Shown: piece by piece, positions 35,040 to 51,175 of the stretch
Numbering within the stretch: position 1 is the first letter of the stretch
Layout: each line of letters opens with the position of its first letter
NCBI GenBank assembly: GCA_032718565.1
Contig: JAVGVS010000776.1
Coordinates: 38,501 to 102,500 of the forward strand
DNA from: Distichodus sexfasciatus
Lineage: Eukaryota > Chordata > Actinopteri > Characiformes > Distichodontidae
Length of the DNA stretch: 64,000 nucleotides
Reading direction: 5' to 3'
Translations under genes and position numbers: made by a program
Notes under the pieces: model-generated
What the model was told of the DNA's origin: nothing
The model's database searches: none
What the model saw: the letters and a program-made list of their open reading frames with translations, nothing else

Positions 35040-35952
35040 AGATCATAGTTTCTCTCTCTCTCTTTCTCTGTGTTTCCTTTTCACTTACTTTCTCTATAGG
35101 TCACTGAAGGATAATGTCCCACAGCTGGGATTTTGGACTCAGTAGATCCACATGGTGTATCCTGCTTTTTTTTAAATGTAATGAATGTTGTTGCAAAAAA
35201 TATCAGCTATAATTAGGGTCCAGGAGAAGGTTATTGAAAATATAATCATGTCACACATCTGCTGAACCCTGGAAAAAAAAATCGGGTACAAATTTTATAT
35301 GCAATTTTACCCGCTGAAATAAGGGAACAGAATTGATAGAAGTGTGAGAGAGAGCGTTGTGTGTGTGCATACGTGCATGCGTGCGTGTGCGTGTGTGTGT
35401 GATGTGCAGCTCCAGATGTAGGACAGACATGGTGTTTGCTGACTCATAGTTATTCCTGTGTATGAGTCCTGCAACTCATGTGTGGGAACTCACAAACAAG
35501 GGAGGGAGAGATAGAGCAAGTAAAAGAGAGAGAGAGTCTCTCTCGCAAAGAAAGAGACCCAAACAGAGAAAGATAGAGAAGTAGACAAAGAAAGGGTGTG
35601 AGAGAGGGAGAGAAACAGAGAACAAATCAGAGAGAAAGGAAGAAAAAGAGTGAGAGAAGAGAGAAAGTCACAGAGATAAAGATAAAGAAGGAAATCAGCA
35701 CAAATCAGAATGAAAATGATAGAGTTAAACAGATAGATAAAGAAAAAAATAGACAAAGAAACAGTGAGAGATTGAAATAAATAAATAAAGAATTACAAAG
35801 ACAGACTGAGAGACAAAGAGAAAGATAGAGGGAAAGAGAGGAGGAGGAGGAGGAGGACGAAAAGAAGGGGAGGTCAAAGAAGACATGAGAGACAGACATG
35901 CCCAAAAGGGGGAAGGAAGAGAGAAATAAATTGAGACACAGAAACTAAGAGA

Positions 35953-35999
<47 letters not shown>

Positions 36000-36140
36000 A
36001 ATATTCATGAGCTTTGGTAAAACTTGGAGACTGACGAGAAAACATAATCCCAAAGAAAAGAAAAACATCAACCTTTCCATCCAAGTTTTTGGTTTGTGTT
36101 TCAGTCTGGATCTCTCTCTCTCTCCCTCTCACTTACTCTC
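35040..36140. repeat. Purine-rich and CT simple-repeat region
   Basis: (CT)n at 35050-35063, GT at 35388-35402, a 500-bp purine tract 35495-36000 ending in a perfect (GA)n run (35958-35998), and CT at 36112-36130. Leu/Ser- and Arg/Glu-rich frames here are artefacts. Confidence 0.88.
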
Positions 36141-36494
36141 TCCAGTAAAAGGTCCAGACGCTTTTCTCATTTATCCAACTTTTATCTCAGTTTTTATATA
36201 TATATATTTTTACTTACTGGCTGCTCGCATGCTTGTCCCTTCCTTATCTCTCAACCTGAGCGTTGGTGGAGAAACTTCCCCCGCTGTCACCGAACATCAC
36301 ACGGAAGAGTTTTATTTTCTATAATTACACTGAGATTTGGCTTCGAACAGATGACGGAAACAATGTCAGCAATTCCCAAATCAGCATGTAGAGTCTTTTC
36401 CTGTCCAGTCTGCTGTGTACTGTAAAACAGGATTTGGCCACAGAACCCTTATAAAAAGCACAATCATGGAAACAATATGATTGTAGGGAGCTAA

Positions 36495-37150
36495 GTACCA
36501 ATGTTTTCCTGTAAATTCATGTACGCTCATGTGAAAAAATCTTGTGCTCATGTGAAAACATCTTGTGCTCATGCAAAAATATTTTGTGCTCACATGAAAC
36601 ATCTCATGCGAAAACACCTTATGCTCATGCAATATCATCTTGTGCTCATCCAAAATATCCAAAAACATCTTGTGCTCATAGAAAACCATCTTGTGCTCAT
36701 AATGAAACATCTTGTGCTCATGCAAAACCATTTTGTGCTCATGATAAAACATCTTGTGCTCATGATAAAACATCTTGTGCTCATGCAAAACCATTTTCTG
36801 CTCATGACAAATCATCGTGCTCACGCAAAAACATCTTGTGCTCACACGAAAACATCTTGTGCTCATGCAAAACAATCTTGTGCTCACGCAAAACATTGTG
36901 CAAAAACATTTAGTGCTCTTGCAAAAACATCCCATAGTGGTCATGTGAGAACATCTTGTGAAAACACCTCATGCTCATGTACAAACATCTTGTGCTCATG
37001 CAAAAACATCTTGTACTAGTGAAAACATCTTGTGCTCACATTAAATATCTCATGCAAAAATATCTGGTGCTCATGTCAAAACATTGTGCAGTCACATGAA
37101 AAGATCTCATGCCCACATTAAACATCTCGTGCACACACAAATAATGGCTT
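36495..37150. repeat. Minisatellite, about 20-bp unit
   Basis: About 30 copies of aaaacatcttgtgctcatgc with variants (ttttgtgct, tcacatgaaa). Both strands stay open over long stretches (Cys/Ala/His-rich or Lys/Met/Phe-rich) because a 20-bp unit cycles through all frames, so no protein is implied. Confidence 0.9.
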
Positions 37151-39405
37151 GTCTACACTAAAATAAATCTCAAAGATTTTTTAATTCTTCATTGTCTCAT
37201 TAGGGGCTCTGTATATTTTAAAGTACACATGAGACTTTTTCAATGCACACACAAAAATGTCACGGGAAAACATCTTGTACTTACACATAACCCTAAGGCG
37301 CGCACACAACATTTTCTTGTGCGCATGTAAAACTCAAGTTGTTATTTTTCTTACTTGTCTGTTTTCTGTGTGCGTTGGGAAATTTGTTGTGAGTAAAAAA
37401 ATGAAACAGAACTTTGTTTTGCTCATGCAAAAACTGGAAAAGCACCGAAAGAAAGCTGAACTATTTGGATAAGAGACTGCATGCTGCATTATCAACTCCA
37501 GCTTCAGACCACAGACAAGTGAACACACACACACAGCCTTGTCTCCACGACAACGCCACAGTAGTCCGGGGGTTAAGGTCATTCGAGGACACGCTTAAAT
37601 TGTTTGTAGCGTCTAGCGGCCACTCCACCTACATGTAATTACACACACACACACACACATAACACACACACGATTCATCAGCATTTCATGTGGAGATGGG
37701 AGGCATCACCCCGGCAACCATCACATCTGACTGGAACGCCAGGTGTGTTGGAGGAGAGAAAGGATTAAACGGAAAAGAGCTAGTGAGAGAGAGAGAAGGG
37801 GAGAGAAGGCGAAGAGAGAGAAAGGAAGAAGAGAGAGAGGGAAAGTGAGAGAGATAAGAAGTGAGAGAGTTAAAGGCAGAAAGAGAACGACAGGAAAAGA
37901 GAGAGAGAGACAGGGGCGTTTGTGCTGGTCTCTGTGGGTGTCTAAATGATTAAAGCTACTCTCGTCATGGGTTTTCAGTGTTGCATGATGGGAAGCGGTG
38001 AGTCACCCCAACGCCGGCCAGCGCCGCAATGCACTGTGGGGAAACGACTCAACTTTTACTGCACTCGTTTCCCAGACTCCCCCCTCTCCTCCCTCCCACC
38101 GTACGCCTGATGTGGGGTCGCGGTAACAGCTGTAACACTCGTCTAAAAGAGCAGCACTTCGTCTCCCTTTTCAACACTAACCATAAAGGTTTAGTGCAGA
38201 GAACAGGTTTGAGGCCAACTTTATTCTATTTATTTTTTTATTTTTATTTGACTCAAAATGGTCACCGGATCAGATCCCGAACTGGTAAAAGGTACCACTG
38301 AGGTACTGCACCCAACCCATCGTTTACCCCACATTATTCATGTGCAGGTTTTAAACACGCACCACTAGGAGGCATCATCACCTAAACACATCATCATCAT
38401 CATCATCATCATCCAGACATAAGCAGGATAATACCAGGCCTTCTGTATATGACTAGTCTAGAGTTTCCTCCCACAAAGGGGAGCGAGAGAGAAAGAGATA
38501 GAGGGGCAAATAGCAGAAAAGAATGGAATAAAGAGACATGACAAATGGAAAGAAAGAAAGTAAGAGAAGAAAGCCACAATGTAGATGGATAGATAGAAAG
38601 AGAAAAAGAGAATAATAAAGGAATATGGTGATTAGATGCAGAGAGGTGAAGAGTTTGGAAAGAAAGATGTGGAGAGACGTGGCTGAGAGAGAGAGTGATT
38701 AAACAGGAAAATTAGAAATAGAGAGATGGATAAAAAGGTAAAGAGATGACCAGTATAAACTCTGGGTTGAGTAGAAGAAGCGGAAGCGGATCCAACTGGG
38801 CCGGAGGGTGATTAGCGGCTGAGACGTGTATGTGGGTTATTAAAGTGGAACAGGCTTTGCTAGTCTGGGCTTGTGCAGGGCTTAGCTATCACCACTAACG
38901 CTAGCCTCTGTCCTGTTTTAACTAAGACCTGAGACGGAAGTGGACTAGATAAAGCTTCTCTCTCTCTATCTCTTTCTCTTTCTCTACTTCTATCCCCTCG
39001 CTTGCCGGTCTTCGGGGCGTGCTGACACTGACCATGGATTTTTTTTTAGGCCTCGCCCCCTACCCACCGGCCCGACATCCATCCCCCCATCGCTATGCTA
39101 AGTAGCTGATGGCTATTAAGCACTTCATCAGATTAGCCCAGACGGGTTAATATCCTTATCATGGCAGCCTAAATATAGCACATTCCTTACAGATGCTTAA
39201 TGAGAGGATCACCACCGGCCTCGCGCACACACACACACACACACACAGATGGAAGAGTAGAAAGATAAAAGGAGAAAAAGAGAGGAATATGGAGATTAGA
39301 AGTGGAAAGTGGGGAAAGAAAGATGTGAAGAGACATGGCTGAGAGAGAGAGAGATTAAAGAGGAAAATGAGAGATGAAGTAAAGAAAGAAATAAAAGGAT
39401 AAAAA
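37151..39405. other. Intergenic with purine tracts and SINE scraps
   Basis: CA runs at 37518-37530 and 37642-37670, a purine tract 37775-37910, (CAT)n at 38389-38412, a purine tract 38475-38745, CT at 38960-38985 and CA at 39228-39247. Position 38265-38310 is a family B SINE piece (aaaggtaccactgaggtact). No gene is seen. Confidence 0.5.
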
Positions 39406-39409
39406 AAGA

Positions 39410-39411
39410 TT

Positions 39412-39464
<53 letters not shown>

Positions 39465-39667
39465 GAAGGAAAAAAGGAAGGTGAAGTACTGCTAAGGCAG
39501 AGAGAAAGAAAGATAAAAGACAAAAAAGAAGAGAATGATGATGTAGAGAACTGATATACAAGAAAGAAAGAAAGAAAGAAAGAAAAAGAAAGATGAACCA
39601 AACTAAAACTAAAGTGATCAACAGTTTAAAAGATATAAAGAATAGACATAAAGAATAGATATAAAGA

Positions 39668-39730
<63 letters not shown>
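39410..39730. repeat. Two (GATA)n microsatellites
   Basis: (GATA)n at 39412-39464 and 39669-39728, the second running into (GA)n, with GAAA repeats near 39561-39583. Confidence 0.92.
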
Positions 39731-39744
<14 letters not shown>

Positions 39745-39889
39745 CGGAGCATCTGGAGAGAAATCTCCAAGTTACCATGACGCAGGCTGACATAAATCCA
39801 CTGCTTCTGAGTTACTCTGTAACCACACATACACCTGGCCAGCTAAATCCAGGCCTGCCTGCTGTTTTACACACGCAGCACTTTTCCAC

Positions 39890-40060
39890 ACCATTTCCCA
39901 GTGAAAAGGAACCGTCCCCAGGCACGTGTCTCCTGCCCACTGCTCCTTCACCGGTGGGTCAAGGGTAGAGCTCTTATTTTGGTTGTGGTGCCCCATGTGC
40001 TGTGTTCACAACGACAAATTCAAACGCCCTCACATAGCTCCAGCTTGCCTTGGGGGAAAC
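39890..40060 (+). repeat. SINE family B, 3' part
   Basis: Contains aaaaggaaccgtccccaggc, ctcctgcccactgctcctt and ccatgtgctgtgttcacaac followed by gacaaattc. The tRNA head is missing or decayed. Confidence 0.6.
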
Positions 40061-40090
40061 CTACCAGGAGTTTGTTTCCCCCCGACAACT

Positions 40091-40700
40091 AGGGATGCAC
40101 CGATCCGATGTACAGTACCATGCAAAAGCTTTAGGCAGGTGTGAAAAAATGCTGTAAACAAAGAATGCTTTCAGAAATATAAATAATGATTGTTTATATT
40201 TTTCAATTTACAAAATGCAAAGTGAGCGAACAAAAGAGAAATCTAAATCAAATCAATATTTGGTGTTACTACCTTTTGCCTTCAAACCAGCATCAATTCT
40301 TATAGGTACACTTGCACAAAGTCAGGGATTTTGTAGGATTATAGTCATTATATTATTTTGTAGGATTATAGGATTATAGATCTGTGGTTAGTTCTCCAAG
40401 ATGTTTGGAACAACCTACCAGCCGAGTTCCTTCAAAAACTGTGTGCAAGTGTACCTAGAAGAATTGATGCTGTTTTGAAGGCAAAGGGTGGTCACACCAA
40501 ATATTGATTTGATTTAGATTTCTCTTTTATTCATTCACTGCATTTTGTTGATTGATGAAAATAAATGATTAACACTTCCATTGATGGGGTATCGGTCCGA
40601 TAACGACTCAATCAGCTGGATCGGGTATCGGTGGCATTGGGCCAATCTGTAAATGTGCACACGCTCAATTGGTTCTGCACGAGAAGTGTGACTGCAGGAA
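40091..40700. mobile_element. hAT remnant split by a truncated Tc1 element
   Basis: agggatgcaccgatccgatg (40091-40110) and ggtatcggtccgata (from 40587) are parts of a hAT end region like that at 27480-27520. Between them a Tc1 element starts at 40113 after TA with cagtaccatgcaaaagcttt. Near its right side it keeps the transposase C-terminus on the plus strand (WNNLPAEFLQKLCASVPRR then KAKGGHTKY and a stop, about 40410-40508). Its right terminal repeat is lost. Confidence 0.75.
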
Positions 40701-40934
40701 AGTCTGTGTGTTCCTGATGGTTTTAGCACCACAGGGACTGTCACTAAATTACACAACGGTGTGTAAATGAATCATTTTTTAGATAAAATAACTTATTATT
40801 ATTACATTGTTTTAGTTCTGAACACCCTGACATCCCCCAGGAGGAGCAGGAGGCGATGAATGGGGAGAGGGAGGTCTGGACATCCTTGCTCTGGAGGTTG
40901 CCTCTGCGATCGTACCCTGATTAATATTTATATT

Positions 40935-41115
40935 TACAGCATTTAGCAGGTGCTCTTATCCTGAGCAACTTCCATTTTTCCCAATTTCGGGGACAGTTTA
41001 CCTGGAGGAACTTGGGTTTAATGATTTTGCTCATGGACCTAATGATGGTAGTGCTGCAGGTAGGATTTGAACCCACAAGCTCTTGGTCCGAGCCTCCTAA
41101 CCCCTAGACTAGCAC
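40935..41115 (-). repeat. tRNA-derived SINE, family A
   Basis: In reverse: 3' end catttagcaggtgctcttat, gagcaacttccattttt, body ggacagtttacctggagg, head aggatttgaacccacaagct then cctcctaacccctagac. Confidence 0.8.
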
Positions 41116-42355
41116 CATCATTTTTCGTAAATATGAAGTGCTTCAACTGTAAACAACAAACGAGTCATTTGGGTTTCACCATATTTTTAATGTCATTTTC
41201 AAAAAAACTCAAAGTCTTTACAAGACATAGATTGTCTGAAGAGCGCAGATGTGACTCTTATCCTGCACCGGCATTCACATACAAGATTAAGTTAAAAGAG
41301 TATGACCACACACTCATACACACTCACACACACATAAGCATGCGTCCACATTCTACAATTCACCAAAGAATGCTAGAGTGATATGCAAACCATTCCAGTA
41401 TGATACTGCTCAGCTTCACACACACACACACATTTGCATCTCTTCACAGCGCTGGAATCAAGGCAACGTTTGCGACCTCGAATCAAGCAGACGTGTACAA
41501 AAATAGAGAAATCAGTAGAAAAATAACAGACACGATTTAAAGATGAAGGGAACCGTCTCAGACGAACGCTAAAAGTCCCAGAATTCGTCCTTTCAGCCTC
41601 GAGCGTGGCTAGCTAGCTGAGCCTTTAGCGGCACAACTTAATTAGCGGATTTGAAAGAAACCATTAAGGGATGCTAACTTTATTCACATGGCTAATAACG
41701 ATTAAAAATCGCCAATGCAAAAACGAACAGGAGCTCACTTCAGGCTAAAGTGGCTAGCAAACAAAATGCCACATTAGCTTCAGATCATTCTAAAAGTTTG
41801 ATTTAATTTCGTCATTTTTGTAGCCTTACTGGTATCCATCTTTTCCTAGTTGCTTTTCTAGTTTGAAAATAAGCTTCCCAACACACACAAAAATATACTT
41901 GAGATAGGAAAAAATATTACAAATGGTTTTAACAGAGACTGAGCCGTGCTAAAGTTTGATTTAAGGTTGAGCTACTGTTACATCTGGCGAGTTTTGGCCC
42001 TGCAGGCAGAGTGCAATAAAATCTTCCAGAACATTCCAGTACAATATTTCCATCCTAAATGACCTCCAGCTCTGAATGTTAAGAACGACTGCCTTTGGTG
42101 GTCACGTTTTCTCTGCTATGCTAACACTGCTGGAAGAAATTAAACAGCTTTGACCATCAAACTTCTAACTAGCCACCATTTAGACCTATTGTTATGTTAA
42201 AATCCAATATCATAACATTTTGAACAAATGTGCAATGCAATAAAATTTGTGTATGAGCGCTCTTCAGATTATGTGATTATTCTCTCTCTTCAGATTATTG
42301 CCTAGAAAATAAATCTTGAAAAAGAGAGACTGGTGGGAAGCTTGAACTGCATTCA
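41116..42355. other. Intergenic, no gene seen
   Basis: Mostly unique AT-rich sequence with CA runs at 41308-41335 and 41417-41431. Confidence 0.45.
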
Positions 42356-42480
42356 GGAGTTCTAGACCCATGATTGGTTCAAGTTCCGGAACGATAAAGG
42401 TACCACTGAGGTCTGGGATCGTCATGAGCAAGGTACTGTCTCCAAGCATTGCCCTCCTCCCCCCTCTTTGGAGTTCAAGT
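42356..42480 (+). repeat. SINE family B fragment
   Basis: Contains gattggttcaagttcc (box B), taaaggtaccactgaggtc and catgagcaaggtactgtctc. Confidence 0.65.
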
Positions 42481-43200
42481 CTCTCAAATTCAATGCATCT
42501 CAATAATGGCTAGTTAGCACTTTGATAGTGAAATCCATTGTACTGGAGAAGTTTGAGCTGACTTTTGGTGTTCAAGACCCCTTGTACTTGAGAGGTTTGA
42601 ACTGCATTTCGGAATTCAAGCCTCCTAATTACAATGGATCTTAACAGTGGCAGGCTAGAACCAGGTTAGCGGTTGGACGCACTATATTTAAGAGATCTGA
42701 ATTACGTTTTGGTGTTCAAGACTCATTGTACTTGAGAGGATTGAGCTCCAAAAAAGCAGTTCAAGCCTCTCAGCTACATTGGGTCTTAACTGTGGCTAGC
42801 TAGAACCAGTTTGACGGTAGGATCCATTGTACTTCAGAGCCTCCAGTGTGTCTTAAAGGAGTTACTGTACTTGAGAGTGTGCTTGAACTGCTAGCTAGAA
42901 CCATTAAGACTCACGGTCTTCGAGGCTTGGTCAGCAATGGTGGCTAGTTCTACCAGTTTGATGGTAGAAGATGCTGTATTTGAGAGGTTCAAACAGCATT
43001 TTGGACAGTCCAATGGGTCTTAAAGGAGTTCTTGTACTTGAGAAGCTCAATGGGTGTTAACAGTGGAAAGCTAGAACCTTTAACCTTTACTTATGTATGT
43101 GGGTTAATAACTGCGTTTTGGAGTTCAAACCTCTCAATTAGAATGTGTTTTAAAAGAGTTAGGCATCAAGCCCACTTGGGTCTCCAACCAGTTTGACAAA
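42481..43200. repeat. Decayed tandem repeat, 'ttgagaggtttgaactgc' type
   Basis: Repeated variants of acttgagaggtttgaactgc, ttggagttcaagcctctcaa, atgggtcttaac and tagctagaacca at irregular spacing of roughly 60-130 bp. No open frame is kept. Confidence 0.6.
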
Positions 43201-44480
43201 CCAGGTTAAAAACCCTTGACCAGCTTGACCGTTATTAAACCACCCTTAACAATTTAAACAGTTTTATTCAGGAGGATGTTGTTTTGCAAGATATTTTGCA
43301 CAGAGCTGTCGGTCAGAGTCTCGGCCTCTGTTGATCATAACGAGGACACTTATTTCTCCTTCCTGTCCATCCTCGACCCAGCTTGCAATTTCCCCTTCAG
43401 CCATAATGGCATTGGCTCCAGAGCCCTAATCAGGGTTTAGCCGGCTCTGTGAGCCAACTGTATGTTAAGGTCAGGCCAGAGGGGGTCAACGTCTGAGAGA
43501 AACTTACAGCATGGATACCTATTAGCTCACACACACACACCTCTTTTTTTTGCAATAGATAACCACCGCCACCATCTCATTCTTTCAACATCGTTATTTC
43601 CTCTTCAGCTTTTTGTGTGGCCTTCAGACAGAGGGTAGAAATAAGACTTGAACGTTCATCGCCATATAGCACTAGGGTTGCACCGACACCGTCCGAGTAC
43701 CTAGATTTTCCCACTTCCTGATTCAATCGATGCCGATCTGGTTCAGAAGCGACCAATATCATATCGATGTATTGATGAAAAGCAGTGCATCGTTACACCC
43801 CCAGTATTTATACTGTTAAAAATAACACTGGCATGACCAAACCAAACCTCAAATTTGAAATTGTTTGGACACCCATCACTTCATTTACAATTTTCACAAG
43901 GTGTTAACCAATGGGTAAGTTTAACCTTAAACTTGGTATCGGTTTTGGCATCAGAGTACAGATATGAGTTTTTGAACACAGTACCAGCCCCCATGCTGGT
44001 ATTGGTATTGGTAGACAATCGGTGCATCCCTAAAGAGTACCATTCAGACAGCACATCGTCATGTCCATGAATTATACTACAGATGGGAAGATCTACAAAA
44101 TTCAAACATATATAGACACACACACACACTTATATACAGGAGTGAGTCCTTGGCCAACACCGGTCGGTTTGTGAACTCGGGGCGGCTTTTCGCTCTTTGA
44201 GTCTTAGTTGCATTTGATCAGTTGCAGGCACTTGGACAGTTGGAAATCTTTCGTCTACGTACTTATCTCAACTCGCCGGCATCTAAGAAGAAATATCTTT
44301 GGTTTCTTGTAAACTTTCTCACAGTTCTCTCCGGGCGTCGAGGACCATCAACTTTTTCTGTTTTTCCTTCTGTCACCTCTATACCCTTTTTTTTCACAAC
44401 CATTAACGTCTCAACTGTTGGGGAACAACTGTTGTCTTCTTGTAAAATGTCTTTGAACAGGTTGCTTATTATAAAGCACA
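43201..44480. other. Unique block, then hAT end fragments
   Basis: 43300-43510 is unique and GC-balanced. 43672-43805 holds hAT-type ends (gggttgcaccgac, gcatcgttacaccccc). 43925-44035 ends with gacaatcggtgcatcccta. No gene is seen. Confidence 0.45.
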
Positions 44481-44489
44481 ACTAGTGAC

Positions 44490-45420
44490 TTTTCTCTCTC
44501 TTTTTGTCCTGCCATTCCCAGGTCCTAGGATTCAGGTTGTGGTCTGGTCTGTTGTCACTGGACGTTTTTGGATCTGGTATTAACGATGGAACAACCTTTT
44601 GGGAACAGGGCAAAAAAGTGAGCCTTCACTCCCCTTTTTTCCAGAACCTTAACCTAGGACTTGGATTCCTAGATACCACTGTTCCTAGGTTCTGGTCAGA
44701 TTTCTCTTGTCGTTGGATGACATTGCATCTCGCAAGAAACAAGTCTGTTACCAACCAAACCTTCTTTGGGGAATGCAGACTTCCAGAACTTCCAGAACCT
44801 GAATCTAGATCCTGGAAGTTCTACTAGGTTTTAGCGTCTGGATCATCATCTGATCTCTGTTGTCATTGGCCGCCTTTGCAATTCACAAAAACAAGCGAAT
44901 AACCAGGTTTCAGGATCATCACCTTTAAGCAACTCTTTTGAGAACGCCTCTTTTTTGGAACCTGAAACTAGAACCAGGAAATCCTTTGTAGCACATCAAC
45001 AAAGACGACTGAACCCTGTTTGGAGAACACAGAAAAAGTGACCCTCTCTTCTTCTTTTTCTAGAACCCAAAATCCGATCATTGCCAGGTTCTGGTCTCTG
45101 GTTTATTGTCTGATCTGTTTTCAGAACCTGAATCTACCATTCCCACATTCTACGATTCAGGTTCAGGCCTCCATGTCATCATCTGATCTCTCTTTTCCTT
45201 GTATGTCTTGCAAAAAGTCTGTTAACAACTTGTGAACACAGCAAAAAACACCCTCTCCTCCTCTTTTTGCAGAACCTGAATCTAGAACCTGGAAATCTTT
45301 GCCAGCTTTTAGATTCAGGTTGGACATCTTCGCATCTTGCAAAAAACCATCCATTGCCGGAGTTCAGAGTCTGTTGCCGAGTGAACCCTCTTTTGGAAAC
45401 ACAATAAAAAGTGAACCTCT
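44490..45420. repeat. Decayed tandem repeat downstream of tent5a
   Basis: About five diverged copies, spacing near 190 bp, each with a version of cagaacctgaatctagaacc, ttctggtctctg, tcatctgatctctgttgtc and gcaaaaagtctgttaac. Some of this may be in the tent5a 3' UTR. A minus-strand AATAAA is at 45107-45102. Confidence 0.6.
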
Positions 45421-45657
45421 CTTCCTCCTCTTTTTCCTTTTCCTTCTCTACTCAGTACAATGAAAGTCATAAGCTCTGTTTTTGCAGCTAGCAACACTTC
45501 TCCAGCTCTGGGGAGGAACGCAAGAAACAACCCCTGAAGAGTCGCAAGCCGAATAAGACGTGTACGGGCCGGTCTTCCTCCTCCCCCCTCCTCCGTCTGC
45601 ATTCCCTCTGTTCCTCCGGGGTAAGAAGTAGCAGGGAGGGAGGGAGAGAGAGAAGCT

Positions 45658-48997
<3,340 letters not shown>

Positions 48998-49129
48998 GAC
49001 GGACGTGGATGTCTTAAAAAAAAAATGCAACCGGAACCGAACTCTATCCAGCCATGGAGGAAGCAAACTCTTTAAGAAGTTTCTTAAGGTGGTCCAGGCT
49101 GATATTTAAAATTAAGAGTCTGAATTTAG

Positions 49130-49680
49130 AGTCGGTGCAAAAAGGTGTCCTAAATAGTGTGGAATGGAACTTTTATTTGGTGCAGAAAGCAAAGTTTTTG
49201 GGTGAAAAAACTCATAAGTAGTCCAGTATAGGGCATATTTTTTGGTGGAGAAGTAGTTCAGAATGGTACCTTAGTTGGTGCAAGATAATAAATCTGCGTA
49301 GTTCAGGATGGACTTTCTCTATTTGAGGGAAAAACTCTGAGATGATAACATATTTGGGTGGAGAAGCTCCACCAGAAATGATACGGTTTGGAACCTTAAT
49401 TGGCGCAGGATTGAACTTGTTTTTTGGTGGAGAGACTCTTATAAGAATCTTACTTTTTTGCGCCCTCAGAGGTCTGGGATGGAAGTGTTTTGATGGAGAA
49501 ACTCCAAAAATAAGTTTCTTACCGTGTCCTAAGTAGCCCAGGATGGAACTTGGTTTTTCACTGGAGAAACTTATAATAAAGTTCCTTGTTGATTCCTAAG
49601 TAGTCCAGGATGGAACCTCAGTTTGAGCAGGATGGAAACTCGTATAATAAAGCGTCTTTAGTTCTCTAAAAGTTTTCTTC
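49130..49680. repeat. Decayed tandem repeat in tent5a 5' intron
   Basis: About eight diverged copies, spacing 60-75 bp, of a unit built from ggtggagaaactc, ataataa, agtagtccaggatggaact and ttttgg. No coding content. Confidence 0.6.
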
Positions 49681-50326
49681 AACGCACTGAGCAAACAGTT
49701 CTTTGAAGAACCATCCCAAAAAAGGTCCTTTAGGGAACCCAAATACGACTTTTCTCTTATTCATGACTTCAAGCTCTTTATTTTTAAGACTGCATCAGCA
49801 ACAGGTCCTCAATAAAGAACGTTATCTCTGGCTGAGGGGAAAATAAAACTTTCTCTTCACATGCAAGAGCAGAAACTGGCTGTCCGGGTTCTGGAGGTGC
49901 ATCAAGCGTTGGGCTCGGCTCCTCTCAGCCAGAGGAACATTTTACATTTTCATCCGTTACATGATGCGAATCTGCAAAGGAAGTCAACAGCAAGTTAGGT
50001 CATAAACTCACAATCGCTTTGGCGTAAAATGCAGAAGCAGTTTTGGTTCCATAAATGTCCCTTTCTCTCCTTTTTGGGAGAAGGAAAACGGGTTTTTTGG
50101 CCGGTGCCACGAAGTCTCTTTTCCACCGCAAAGAACATTTTCCCTATAATTTATAGGCTGTACTCCAATTAAAGGTTCTAACCGTAAACTCCAGCGCAGG
50201 AGCTGTTTTTATTTTGGGTAAACTTTTTAAACCCCACTTTTAGGAGTTTACACAAGGTGGAAATGAGTTGTAAGGAAAGTTTGTACTTTTTAAAAAAGTA
50301 TTTTAGATGTAAAACGTGGCACTTAC

Positions 50327-50540
50327 CTGCTTTAGAAGACATTTCGCAGAGCTGCAGATCCGTGCGCGTCACCGCTTCCACTGTACTGCGAGCGCGCTCC
50401 CGATAACACGGGCACGAGGAGCGGAGCGTTGAAGGGGCGGTAACGTGAGCGTGAGTGACAGCTGCTTCAGCCAATACTGAGCCAGATCTGCGGGTCTGGC
50501 CACGCCCACTTGCCCTGAGGCGCCGCTAAACGTGAAATGA
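50327..50540 (-). promoter_or_regulatory. tent5a noncoding first exon and promoter
   Basis: A strong donor (AAAGCAG|GTAAGT) ends an exon at 50327. The acceptor (poly-T then AAG) is at 49013, leaving 15 nt of leader before the ATG at 48997. The upstream block is CpG-rich. On the minus strand it has GTGGGCGTGGCC (GC/KLF-type box, 50502-50513) and AGTATTGGCT (reversed CCAAT, about 50471-50480). The exon contains an out-of-frame ATG at 50342 (see findings). Confidence 0.6.
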
Positions 50541-50747
50541 GACGTACAACATTTTTCGTGTTTTTGACGAGCGAGATTTTTTTAAGTTAAATTTTATGTT
50601 GTTCATTTTTAAAAAGTACGTATGTCTGTTTCGTAACTGTGTTTGTGTTTGTAAGAGAGAAAGACGTATTTATAAATAATCCCAAACAAGTTCACGACGC
50701 AATAAAACAACGTGGCAAACGGGGGTGAGGCGCTACAGCAGCGCCAT

Positions 50748-50748
50748 C

Positions 50749-50785
<37 letters not shown>

Positions 50786-51046
50786 AGAAAGAGAGAGAAA
50801 GGGTGACAGAGAAAATAAGAGAGAGGGAGGGAGAGAGAGAGAGAGAGAGAGAGGGTGACAGAGAAAATAAGATAGAGAAAGAGAGATAGAAAGAGTGAGA
50901 CAGATAGCAAGTTAGAATGAAAATAAAAAAGAGAGAAAGTGACAGTGTTAGAAAGAGGAATAGGTAAAGAGTAAAGACAGAAAGAGAGATGAAACAGAGG
51001 TAGGGAGAGGCACAATAGACAGAAAAATAAAGACAAGGAGGAATCG

Positions 51047-51109
<63 letters not shown>

Positions 51110-51175
51110 ATGAAATAGACAAAATAGAGCGAGAGAAGGAATGAGAGAGAGAGGAGTGTGTGAGAGAGAAGTGTG
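50748..51175. repeat. GA-rich purine tract upstream of tent5a
   Basis: (GA)n at 50753-50780, 50834-50851 and a long perfect run 51053-51105, joined by impure purine sequence, about 250 bp beyond the tent5a promoter block. Confidence 0.92.

Noticed and set aside
36381..37019. Long open frames on both strands
   Set aside because: A 20-bp tandem unit with no stop in several frames yields these by necessity.
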